Of a stretch of DNA of 64,000 bases, positions 1 to 11,200 are shown piece after piece; position 1 is the first letter of the stretch, and the number at the start of each line of letters is the position of its first letter. The stretch lies in the NCBI RefSeq assembly GCF_040436345.1, contig NC_133232.1, positions 15,151,720-15,215,719 of the forward strand. Reading direction: 5' to 3'. Both the position numbers and the translations under genes were made by a program. The notes under the pieces were generated by a model. The model saw nothing but the letters and a program-made list of their open reading frames with translations. It was not told the origin of the DNA and did not search any database. This stretch comes from Pagrus major (taxonomy: Eukaryota > Chordata > Actinopteri > Spariformes > Sparidae).

Positions 1-30
1 GAGTATGAAGGCTCCATTCTGCCTGTAACG
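1..30 (+). CDS. ppox: ppox exon (partial at window edge)
   Basis: Reads [10 protein letters not shown] in phase 0 and stops at a GTGAGA donor at 31. It matches the human segment ending in QYQGAHLPVQ, just before GFGHLVPSS. Confidence 0.8.
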
Positions 31-47
31 GTGAGAGTCACAGTGAG

Positions 48-113
<66 letters not shown>

Positions 114-783
114 CATTGAACAGGGCTCTGCAGGGGCTGTTACATTTATGGATTGTTCTCATACTGATTAGAAAATTGGGTTCGGTTCTGAACTGTGAAC
201 TGTTTGTTCACCTGCCTGAGGTACGAGCACGTTGTTACAGAAGTCTCTGCTGATCTCAATATAACATAAACAGACACGCTCATTGTGGCCCGTAGACTCC
301 TCATGACCCAGTGACCCTCCTCAGATGCCAACATTAAAGGAGCAGTCTGTAGTTTTGTGTTAGAAATGTTAATGAGCAGAGAAAGATGTTCATTGGCTGA
401 TTATTTTCTGCCTAAACAAACTAAATAAACAAACTCTTTGTTTTCATGACTGAATAAACTGAATAAACAAACTGACCTTAAAGGACAACACAGTTTATAC
501 TGTTTTACTTTGTTTATATGTGGCGGACCCTGCCACCTTTCTAGCTTCAAACAGTGTTCTGGGAGAACAGCTCGTTTATTCACTGATGGAAACAGTTTGT
601 ATCATCACCTCATTAATATTGTACATATTAAAATTCAGAGTTTGAATTTCTTCTCCAGAACCACACAGAGCTCCTTTAAGCCAAACAAATCCACATAACA
701 CTGTGGCTCTGATGGTGAAACATCATGTATTCAGAGTCAGCTGTTGTTGAGCTTCAGCAGTAAAGTCATAAAACTGATAGCAG

Positions 784-836
<53 letters not shown>

Positions 837-1685
837 GGGTTCGGTCACCTGCTTCCATCATCAGAGGATCCCGGTGTACTCGGGGTGGTCTATGATTCTG
901 TTCCTTTCCCTCAACACAACAGACCTGATGGACAGACGACCAGACTGACGGTACACACACACACGCACACACACACACACACCTTTCCTTGACCTCAGGA
1001 CGTTTAAAGACCAGTGGTTAGAGAAGGACTGAGGAGGCGACTGTTCACACCTCATGTCTTCCAGGTGATGATGGGCGGGGCCTGGTTCCAGGAAGTGTTT
1101 GGGGACCCAGACGCAGTAACAGAGGAGCATCTTTTAGTGAGAGCCACTGAGGCAGTGCAGCGCCACCTGGGGGTCACCACAGCACCCAGCTGGAGCTGGG
1201 TGGCTCTACAGAGGGTATGGCAGGCCTGTGTGTGTGTGTATAAATAAACGTTAACGTTGTTACTGATTCATGTCAGAAATGCAGTCAGGCTTCTCTGTTG
1301 TTACACTGTTGTGATGATAACTTGTTGTAATTGAATATGTCTCACTGACACTGCAGCCGACTGTATTTCTGGTGGTGTAACAGTGATGAAGTCTTGTGTT
1401 CTCTCTTCAGGATTGTATACCTCAGTATCATCTGGGACACTTTCGAAGAGTCGGTGAGTCTTGACTGAAAAATCACAATTAAAGATGATCAGATGTTCTG
1501 AAACCTCGTGTAATTTGCGTCTGTCTGTCTGTCTGTCTGTCTGTCCAGAGACCATGTGTAACTTCATAAAGGAGAAGAATCTCTCGCTGTCTCTGATTGG
1601 TTCATCCTATGGTGGCGTGTCAGTCAACGATGTCATCTTTAATGGACGATCAGCTGTGGAGGAGTTACTGGGAGCCAAGGTTTGA
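1..1685 (+). CDS. ppox: Protoporphyrinogen oxidase, C-terminal part (5 exons, 5' end outside window)
   Basis: Mitochondrial flavoenzyme that oxidises protoporphyrinogen IX to protoporphyrin IX, the penultimate step of heme synthesis. Five exons join in frame: 1-30, 837-950, 1065-1214, 1411-1453 and 1549-1685 (stop TGA 1683-1685), all with GT donors and AG acceptors. The joined product reads YEGSILPVT, then [21 protein letters not shown], then [18 protein letters not shown] and [12 protein letters not shown]. These match the C-terminal third of vertebrate PPOX, including the closing FAD-contact segment (family motif GASYEGVAVND). The N-terminal FAD Rossmann motif and most of the substrate domain lie left of the window. 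The acceptor at 835-836 is preceded by a (GT)n run, and the last acceptor by a (GTCT)n run. Convergent with rbm42. The family call is secure; the exon ends are read by eye. Confidence 0.95.
51..110. repeat. (CA)n microsatellite
   Basis: About 29 CA units inside the first visible ppox intron, 20 bp after the donor. Confidence 0.97.
334..679. mobile_element. TTAA-flanked short inverted-repeat element (MITE), copy 1
   Basis: 338-675 is bounded by TTAA on both sides (334-337 and 676-679). Its ends are inverted: AGGAGCAGTCTGTAGTTTTG at the left, and the complement of CACACAGAGCTCCT at the right. No coding capacity seen. TTAA target choice is known for the piggyBac and Kolobok superfamilies; I cannot decide between them. 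Related copies lie at 43226-43448 (opposite orientation) and about 47043-47353. It sits in a ppox intron. Confidence 0.75.
787..834. repeat. (GT)n microsatellite abutting a ppox splice acceptor
   Basis: About 24 GT units running directly into the acceptor AG at 835-836. A smaller CA tract at 952-982 follows the donor of the same exon. Confidence 0.97.
837..950 (+). CDS. ppox: ppox exon, 38 codons
   Basis: Phase 0 at both ends. Encodes [13 protein letters not shown], then the [12 protein letters not shown] segment. The acceptor AG follows a 48-nt GT repeat with no pyrimidine tract, and the donor GTACACAC runs into a CA repeat. Confidence 0.93.
1065..1214 (+). CDS. ppox: ppox exon, 50 codons
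   Basis: Acceptor TCTTCCAG and donor GTATGG. Opens with VMMGGAWFQ and ends WVALQR; aligns to the human VMLGGSWLQ region. Confidence 0.93.
1411..1453 (+). CDS. ppox: ppox exon, 43 bp
   Basis: Acceptor CTCTTCAG and donor GTGAGT. Encodes [14 protein letters not shown] plus one base; corresponds to the conserved NCIPQYTLGHW segment. Confidence 0.93.
1549..1685 (+). CDS. ppox: ppox terminal exon
   Basis: Acceptor CTGTCCAG after (GTCT)n. Encodes the C-terminus, including [12 protein letters not shown], and ends GAKV before TGA at 1683-1685. Confidence 0.93.
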
Positions 1686-2387
1686 TGGAGCTGGTCGACA
1701 CTGGAGCACAGCTGCTCGTATGAGCTTGTGATCGAGTCACTGCAGGTTACTGAGGTCAGCTGACCTGAGAATGTGAAGACTGGTCGGTACAGATGCTGGA
1801 TGGGGAAGCTTTTCTGGCTTCACTAACATTGTGTATGATTCATATTGTAATATAACAGTGTGTAATAATGGCGGGTTGAGTTGATCTGAATGTGAATGTG
1901 TTCAGACTGTGCAGGCACAGGTTCCTGTCTCACTGTGACCTCAGACCTCATGTTCCTGAGTGTTTTAATGCCAGCGTGTTTAAACATCATCTGGGACAAA
2001 TACGCCGACATCATTACTGCTTTCAAAGAAATCTGATTTGCCCATGAATGTGATTTGCACTACAAGTAAAGCCTTATTGTTCTGTGAGCTGTTTGTCATG
2101 TTCCTCCTTCATCTCCTGCTGTGTGGCAAAGATTTCATGGTTTTATTATGAGGAGCATTTATGACCTGAATGTATCGACATCAACTACAGCTGGCAGGTC
2201 TGACCTGTCACATTCAAGGATAAAAGGGCAAAAGTGTTTTTAAAAGATGGTTGTCAGACTTGTCCATTTTCCACATTTCATGTGAAATACTTGATAGCTT
2301 CACCTCTTCACGCCTGTAAGAACCTTTATAATGTCCCAATGTGAGAAGGTGAGGCAGGTAAGGATTCACCAGCCAGAAAGATGCTGA
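1686..2387. other. ppox 3' flank, no feature recognised
   Basis: Probably contains the ppox 3' UTR. I see no clear AATAAA signal in the first few hundred bases, and no other gene or repeat boundary I can defend. Confidence 0.5.
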
Positions 2388-3310
2388 GCAACAAAAATAG
2401 AAACATGATGCTTTTGATTCCTTTTCTCACAAGTTAAACGAGTCAAGATTTGTTCTGTGCACGCAGAGGAATTATTTCTCTCAGATTTTAAGCACAAATG
2501 TTTTCTAATCTGTGTTAGTGAAGTCGAGATCATCCGTCCACCTGACAGGTGTGTCCTCAAGATGCTGATTGAACAGCAGGATTAGTGCACAGGTGTGTGT
2601 TTGACTGGTCACTACATAATGTGCAGTTTTAACACAAAAAAATGTAACAGGAACTCTGTGGACATCACGAGTCGGGACACAGATGCACTTTTTGGTGGAC
2701 AACCACAGGCCTCATCACAGGATCTGTGTTGGTTCTCCACAGTGCAGACACCATCGAAGGTGAGCGTTTGGTCCGCTCGGCACAGTTCCAACAATGAGGT
2801 GTAGTCAGGTAAAGACCCTGCTGAGGATGAGCACACAGATGAGCTTCTCTGAAATGCTCTCTGGCAGATTGTGCAGAAATTCTTTGGTTTTTAAAAAAAC
2901 CCAACTGTTCCATCAGCTGTGTGAGCGTCTGCTCTCAGACCATCTGAAGGGATGAAGAGGACTGTTGAGGTCCTGGTCCAGACGTGGTTACACCTGGTCT
3001 GCGCAGGTCAAATGAACATTGAGTTAACAGCTCTGGATGACATTCCTGCAGTCAGCATGCCAGCAACACGCTCCTGACCCAACATCTGTGGCACTGTTAA
3101 ACTGCACATTTTATTGTGACCAGCTCAACACACACCTGTGCACTAATCCTGCTCTTCAATCAGCATCTTGATATGACACCTGTCAGGTGGGTGGATTATC
3201 TCAGCAAAGGAGAAGGACTTCACTGACACAGATCAGAAAACATTTGTGCTCAAAATATGAGAGAAATACATTTTTTATGCCACAAATGGCTGAAGGTGAA
3301 ATGAGTCTTC
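2388..3310 (-). mobile_element. Internally deleted Tc1/mariner element
   Basis: Inverted arms of roughly 200 bp are readable. The left arm, about 2388-2630, contains CACAAATGTTTTCTAATCTG, CACCTGACAGGTGTG and AGATGCTGATTGA. The right arm, about 3100-3310, carries the same words on the opposite strand. Between them, 2720-3095 keeps pieces that look like the 5' half of a Tc1-type transposase on the - strand (for example the complement of GCAGAAATTCTTTGGTT). The remainder of the coding region, including the catalytic end, is missing. I recognise the arms from a common fish Tc1-like family. Outer ends are eroded, so boundaries are approximate. Confidence 0.75.
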
Positions 3311-3741
3311 TGGAACTTGTTCTGCTGAGGATGATGGTCAGACCTGATGATGCTCCCCCTCTCTCTCAGACAGACCTGAGGATCACACAACATGAACTAG
3401 GATAACGTGGGTAAACACAGTTACTTGTTTAGATTCAAATACCCATTTTCATCCTTACATACATGTAGATGAGTGAAGAGTAACCTTACTCCAGAAAAAG
3501 CAACAGTGGCCCAGTTCCAGTAGAGTAGGACCACACTGAGCAGCAGTGCTGCCAGATGATCAGACTGTGTCACAGTAAACATTCAGTAAAAAGAAATGCT
3601 TTTATTTATTTAAGGAAAATAGTCAACACCTATACAACCTCAGCACAACTGACAGGACAGATCAAAATTACAGCCAAGCTCTCACACAGTCAGTCAGTCT
3701 GTCTGTCTGCTGGGCAGAACAACACACACACTGCATCAACA
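3311..3741 (-). other. rbm42: rbm42 3' UTR region
   Basis: Downstream of the rbm42 stop at 3742. Overlapping AATAAA signals on the - strand at 3601-3606 and 3605-3610 lie about 135 bp past the stop and would make a short 3' UTR. A small (GTCT)n run is at 3693-3710. Confidence 0.55.
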
Positions 3742-3854
3742 CTATCTGAGGCCCAGTTTCTTCTTCTCTTTGTGTTTCTTGCGAACCACTTCCATGTTGC
3801 GGTCCTTCCACATGCTCTTCCTCAGTTTGATGGGACGACTGCCAACATACTTCC
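3742..3854 (-). CDS. rbm42: rbm42 exon 11 (stop codon)
   Basis: Encodes KYVGSRPIKLRKSMWKDRN, then the lysine-rich tail ending LGLR and TAG (3742-3744). Acceptor CATTCAG. Confidence 0.95.
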
Positions 3855-6548
3855 CTGAATGAACACACAGAGTGAGAGGGAGACAGTACAGCAGTGATTA
3901 TAAGGAACATAAATCCAAGGACGAGGCCCGGTGGAAGAATTAAAGACTGTCACCGACTCCATTTCTACATCAAGGAGCATCCACGTTTAAAATGGAACAA
4001 ATTCACATTAGTGCCCACTTGTACACATAAGCCCTTAAAATGTTGAGAGCAGGCAGCTGAGACAGTTTAATGTGTAGAGACTGACCGTTCATCTCCCTCA
4101 TGGCTCTCACGTAGTCATTAGGATCCTTGAAGCTGACGAAGCCGTAGCCTTTTGTCTTCCCTGTACGTTTGTCCCTCACCACCTGATGACGACAACAAGT
4201 CATGACTTCAGTCCTGCATCACTCACACACACTCTCACACACAGAGCTGGGAGCCGTAACCCTCAGGAAAAAAATACTGAGCTCAGAATGTTTTGTTTTG
4301 TCAAACTTGCACAGGTGACTGACTCGTTGTCATGAGTGTCCGCTCTGCACTGGAGGGGATATTATTAAGAGTTCATGACAGTTACTTTGACAAAGTTAGA
4401 CCATTGTTCACATCCTCAATTTAAGCACGACCCAGATTTACTGCTGTCTGCTGTCACTTTGTTGTAGATATTTTAATAAAATTCATTTTGCATCTGTTTT
4501 CAGTCTGTCTTCTGTTTTCTGTCTTCATGTGTTTCCCAAAAACATTTTTAAGGTATATAACATCAGGTACAATTAAAGGTCAGTGGTCTGTGATCCGTCT
4601 GCTGAGAAGAGGCACCCTGTAGAAATAATTCAAAATCCCTTTTGATTGTATAAACAAATGATTGGTCAAAGCTTTGGTTCAGTCTTCATCAGGTTGGTTT
4701 GTCCCTTGTCCTCCTCTGGGGCTGGTTTGGAGGTCAGGTTGGACTCACTGTGGCCTGATGGAGCTGCAGCCCTGTGCACATGCCAAGATGCTTCTTGTTC
4801 TTGTGCACGCTCCATGTGTCCTTTGTTTTGTCTGAAGACAGACCAGCTTCTCTCTCCTTCTCATCCAGATGGCTGGCTAACAATGTTCAACAAGTCCTTT
4901 CATGTTCTGCAGCAGGTGCTTAAAACTGAAGGCACTTTGTGTTTATAACTGAGACGAGGCACTCAAGAATGTACATAAAGTCACATCCTTTGGACTGAGC
5001 CCTTCACAAAGAAAGCCACAGTCCAGCAGCATTCAAGTCACGCTACAATATGCTCACGTGTGGCCAACAGCAAAGTGAGTCATACATGTAAACTGCTACA
5101 CATTGTAACATAGAGCCCCTTTAAAATGATATTTCTCAGGAAACAGGAAATTGTTTGAATAGGCCTAAGACTATCCTGAATAACATGGAGGCCCAGATGT
5201 CATTAGTGAGCTGGCTGCTCAGTATGGTTGCCACGGTAACAAGTCCAGTTCCTCCTGCTGCAGCTTCACATTAAAAGTGTTTAACTGATGAAACACAAGT
5301 TGACCACTAATCTGAGGTAGACTAGTCTCAGTAAATGTATGTGTTAATTGAGTTTAGCACAAACCACTCCACATCTACAGAGCAGAACAACTTTCATCTG
5401 CAGCATTGTTTGACAGCAGATACGTTTTAAATATGTATTTTCATTCAGTCTGGGAGAACTGGAACTAGAAGCAGCTGTTAGATGAAGAGTTGCAGGCAAT
5501 AGGCTGCACACCTTCAGCATCACAGTGAGGTCACAACTCCTTTTCCCTCATTAATGTCATCAGGTTCAGAATATTTCAAATAGGCACTTTGCTTCCTTGA
5601 GCGCTCTGAAGACTGGTAAAGCGCTGTAGAGATACAAGTCCATTTACCATTTTGCTATAATAGCAAATCTACCGCCATCGTCCTGACATGAAATGTGACT
5701 CCTGCTACTCTTTGTGGCGACCCTGCTGCTGGCGCTGCAGAGCAGATGAGTTTGTAATTGCAACATCTGTTAAAATAGTAAAATAACTTGGGGGCGATGG
5801 CCAAGTGATGTAATCAATGTGTGGCTGAGCTCCGTGTAACACGACTGATTAGTCAGTATATCATCAAGTGTAACTCCATACATATGCATATGTTGCATTT
5901 ACCATAATTCAACTGACTGGTGAGTAAAATGTTCAGGGTGCTATGACACCTGTAGATCTCTGCTCTGTGTACTCATCACTCCTGTCAGTTCCTCGAAGTG
6001 TTTGCAGAAAACAGCAGAAAACAACCAACCTTGGCTTTGAGGAACGATGGGTATCTGCTGAAGGCTCTGGCCAGTATGTCATCATTGACCTCATTACCCA
6101 GATCACCACAGAATATACGGAAATCATCTGCAACAAGGACAAGAAACAGGATTCACACAAACATGACGAGAACACTGTCAGGGAGACAATCTGACCTTCA
6201 TTATGCGGCAGGTAATCAATACGATCACTGAGGACGCTTAAAGATACTCATCATATTAACAAATGTTTGGTGTTGTCAGGGGATGACGAGTTATTAGTGA
6301 TTAGTATTCAAGAATCACATCATAGTTTATGTTCCAGTCTTTATGTTTATGTTATGTATGTTTATGTTCGAGTCTTTATCCATCAGAGCTCTGAGGCTGT
6401 TTGGACTGAACACTCAGTCCTTCAGTACCTGAATCCCACTCCAGCAGGCTGGCGTCCTCCCAGCTGGTCCCTGCTGCGGTGCGGATACACTTCTTCACCT
6501 TCTCCACCCTCGCCTTCTTCTTGTCCTCTGTGGCACTTTCCACAGGCT

Positions 6549-6622
<74 letters not shown>

Positions 6623-8202
6623 CTTTAATCATATATGATTGATAAGATATTTATGGAGAAAACTATATCTTCACAATAGTTTTGCAATAAGTTTAGCCTT
6701 CATTCATTCATTCACAGTAGTGTTGGCGTCCCCCTGATCTACAGCAACAGTGTGTTGACCCAAAAAACAAAAGATACCCTGTGCACAGCAAGGAACTACA
6801 AGGTCCTGAGAGAGTCACTCCTCACCCTCGGGGGCCACATCATAGATCAGTTATTGAGAAGGTAAGCATATTGGATACATACTCTGAACTCTTCGGAGCC
6901 ACGTGGGCTAATGAGACATTAGACTTAAGTCCACTCTCATACTGTGTGCTTGTATGACCTACACTGTCTCTGGTCCTACCGGTGACATATGGAGGTAAAG
7001 TCCCTCCTGGTTCAATCCCTCGCTCTCTCCTGATATTTTTATAAATTTTCCAAGAATTACGTGTTCTATGAATTAGATTACCTACCTACTGTGTACCCTC
7101 ATATTTAACACCGTTTCAACTGATTTCACCATTTACACTCAGTCATAGGGGTGTGACGATACACTCCGCTCACGACACGATACTGGTTTCAAGAGAACGA
7201 GACGAGATTTTAACTCCAGTCTTAAAATTGTATTAATCGAAAGTCACAAAATGCAAAAAACTGCAGGTCCTTTTTGAAATGTTTTAACTAGTAATCATCT
7301 TGTAATGAATGTCACTTCAGTTCTACTTTCTGGCTGAGTATCAATTATCATATGCAGTAAAAGACACCAACAATATGTAAGCAGTGTAAAAGGTTTTGAC
7401 ACAAACTCAACTAACTGGCTTCTCTCCTGTACGATTTCTCGAGTCTCTTCAGACCTTAGAACTGCATGAACTATCTGTGAGCTTCTAAGTGAACTCTTCC
7501 ACAAATTGAAAGTAGAAAATAAAAACAGTATTAATAAACAAAATAAATAACTTTTGTACAAACAATAATCAAAGTAGTACTCTCTCAATACTTGAAGTGC
7601 AAACAGAGACTGACCAAAATTTTCTTCAAGCATGATACAGAGCTGAGAGCTGGCTGTAACTACACTGGCCAGCCTGAGATATGGTCACGTTCTTTTTCAA
7701 TAATATAAGCATGTCTATGTTTTCTGGCAGCAGTTGAGAAATTGAATACTAACTATGTCTCCTGCAGTTGAAAAGACATGCCCACTTGGAACAGAGGTAA
7801 AATGTGCACAACAGGATGGTGTACTTTAGTGTCAATGTGTGGAGGAAACGTGTTTATTTGTATATAGAACAGGAAGTGACATCAGATCACAGGTGGTCAC
7901 TCAGACGCAGGTGATGTAGCTGTGAACTGAGGGACTGAGAGCTGAACACTTGTGATCAGATCACTCAGGAGCACTTATTGAATCCTTAATGAAGCTTGTG
8001 TAAAAAGGAAATCACCAGCGGTCACAGTTCACTATAGAAAACATACTGCTGCTGTTCAATGTACCTCAGTGTGAGGGGGCTCAGGCTCAGGCATGCTGGG
8101 TCCAATGACAGTGCTGCTGTCTTCACTCTCCTTCTTGTCTAGTAGACCTGCTGCCATCACTGCTGCCTGCTGCTCTGCAACCCGAGCTGCCAGCTCCTCC
8201 TG

Positions 8203-8283
<81 letters not shown>

Positions 8284-11200
8284 AGCGTTCTGACATAAAG
8301 GTCCAGGAAACACGAGCAGCACACATCTACCTCTCAGAACATAATGCTTGAAGCAGAGCACATTATTGTACCATTCTTGCTTGTCTCTGCGCTCTGACAT
8401 CATTTCTTTTGTGTCCAACAGGTGCAGGAGGAGCAGAGTACAGGGTCGGTGCTGCCTGGATGATGGACGGTGTTGCTTTGATGGAAGGCGGGGGTCCCTG
8501 TCTCGTGGGTGGGGCTGGGTGGGACACCATCGAGACCATATCAGGGACCTGAGAGAAACATACCAGCAGATGCAGAGAGATGTCAGAACTTATGCCACAA
8601 GACTGCTCCCGAGACAACTGATGTGGAAACCTGGTTTAAAGGCCGGATGATGCACGGTCAGCGGTCGTGTTTATGATGTGATTTCCTGGATATTAAATGT
8701 ATGCCTGCAATTTTTTGTTGTGGTCCCAATAAAAGTTTGGTGTAGCCTACTGGAATAGCATGTCACATGACCAGGTTCAGCTACATTCAAGTCAAAAAAT
8801 GTCCTAAATGCAGTTGCAAGAACAATCATTTCCACTACTCACCTGTTCGGATGTCTGACTTGAAAGAGAAGTTATTCTATTAGCTGCACTCTCCCTCAAG
8901 CTTTTCTCTTTCCTACTCTGCTCTGAGCTGGACTGTGACACTTCAGAACCACTGTCTCCACGTCTCACAGCAGCAGCTTTCATGCCTTTTTTCAGTTTAA
9001 TTGCCTCATGGAGAATAGCAGGTATTGTACCGTCTCTGTGCCATCTGCACGAATATGATGTACTGTGTGCACGGTATGTGCTAGTTATTGATGTCTAATG
9101 GATACAGGAGGGACACACATCATCAATTATGCAAGCGCACTAAACAACTATACATGACATACCTGCAGTAAGTCCTGTTATCACCTGAGTGAACTGCATC
9201 TACCTTTACTTGCCATTGATTGTTTTGTAGACGGGCGTGTCTGACACGAATGTGTCGTCACATCGTCACAAACGTTTCTTAAACTCTTCATAAAGTTGTC
9301 ACAACAAATGTCAGTTGAACATTTGGCCTCTTCCTCTCCCCATGTGCTACTGTATGGAGGCAAAATAGGGCCAAAAGTATTGTAGTATTATGTCCTGCAC
9401 TGCACAGACCAGTCTTAGAGACCTCGGTGACCTCCTGCCTATATTTCTGAGCTGCTCCATCCTGATCTCCCTGGTAGGTCACATAGGTCCTCTGACCAGG
9501 GCTTACTGGTGGTGCCCCAGTCTGGTCTGAAAACAAGAGGTGGCTGTGCTTCTGAAGTGGTGGCTCCAACACAATAGCATGCTTTTCCTATAGACCTACG
9601 CTATGCAGTCTCTGTTGTAGAGGTGTGGAAACTTCTGTACCGAGACAGAACATAATCGAGGGTCTGCAGCTTTTGTTGACTGTTGATTGTCCGGCCTCAG
9701 CTCAACTTTACCGTCCAGCTCTGAGAGAGGTGTGTGCAGCAGAGTCAATAGATGCCTTATCTTAAAGCTGCCATGTAAAAACAATATTAGTGTAGATAAC
9801 AACAAACGTGTAAGACACTGCAGATGGATAATGTTTTGTTTTTGTAATGTTTATGTATTGAAAAGATGCAGCTTTTATTTTGTAGACTGCTGTAGTCTGA
9901 TTGTTGGAAGGACCTTCAGAATAAAAGGGGAATTTAAATGATGAAAAGTTACCACGTGCAGTGATATAGATCACTGAGGATGACATACACTGAGACGCAG
10001 CGAGAATCGTTTTGCATTTGAATCGCTGACAACTGAATCATAATCGATCATGAGTCCAGTGAAGATTCACAGCTCTAATGTGTTGATGCCTTTAAAAAGC
10101 AACTGAAGACTTATTTATCCAAATGAGCTTCTGTCTCACCTGCTGATATCTTGTGTTGTAATCTGTATGCTTTTATTTGTTTTATTTTTTCCCCTTATTT
10201 TGCTGTTTTTGTGGTTTTGATGTGTTATGTAGTTCAGCACCTTGTGACAGTGCTCTGTGAACGGTGCTAAATTATACTCATTTTACTGACGCAGTAACTC
10301 AGTGGCCTCGGCTTTGCTGCAGTCCAACCAAATTAGAAACACTCTTGTTGACACAAGAGAGAAGTTAAGTTTAAGTTAGTTAAGTTAGTTTCACTTTACT
10401 GTTTACAGGAACTGTAACTGCTGACAATATCAGTAAATATCAATACATTTCAGTGGGACATAAAGCGATATTATGCACACAGACTGATCTCCCAGGTTCG
10501 GTGGCTCACCACCCCTGAGTGACTGTCCTGCCAACAGTGTCTGCAGATTTGAGCTCTCACCTGAGGAGCAGCAGCCATGTGCTGGATGGGCTGAGAAGGA
10601 CCCTGAGGTGCCTGGCCCTGCATGGTAGGCGGGAGCATCATGGGAGGAGGTGGAGGAGGCCGGGGCAGAGGAGGCGCTATGGGAGGACCACGCATCATTG
10701 GCATCCTCTGACCAACTGTCAACACAGCGTTAGGATATTGAAATACACACAAACACTGTTCTGTGAGGGAAGGCAGGGAATCAAGCCTGCCAGATACGAG
10801 CAAAGGTCATTTAATCGTCAAAATTGTCGGTGTGTTTTGGGCTCTGGTAGAAACATGGCTGTGCAACATGGTGGACCCACTCCCTCTGTAAATATAAAGG
10901 GCTCATTCTAAGGTAACAAAAACACCATTAATGTCAGTTTCACATGCTTATACACTGATGAAAACATCATTACAAATATTATACCACATCTCTGCCAATA
11001 GATAACCCTAAACACTACACACTAGTCTAAGCTTCATTTCTCCCAGATAGTGTTTCCAAAGATGCTTATTACATTTGAACTCTAAACTGACTGTCAAAGG
11101 TAACCTTACCAGGTCTCTGCAGGATATGGGGGACAAAGGCTGGTCTCATCATGGGAGGACGTACTGGAGGGACTGGGAAAGACACACAACACACAGCGAG

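Noticed and set aside
6376-6638. Open frames of alternating Cys-Val or Thr-His residues over (CA)n tracts (also near 800, 8200, 15800, 44050, 60850)
   Set aside because: They are microsatellites read in frame; the real exons next to them use other frames and end at splice sites.
7148-10076. A single large hAT element spanning both hAT-like ends
   Set aside because: Two rbm42 exons (8065-8199 and 8420-8548) lie between them and the flanks do not form a target duplication.
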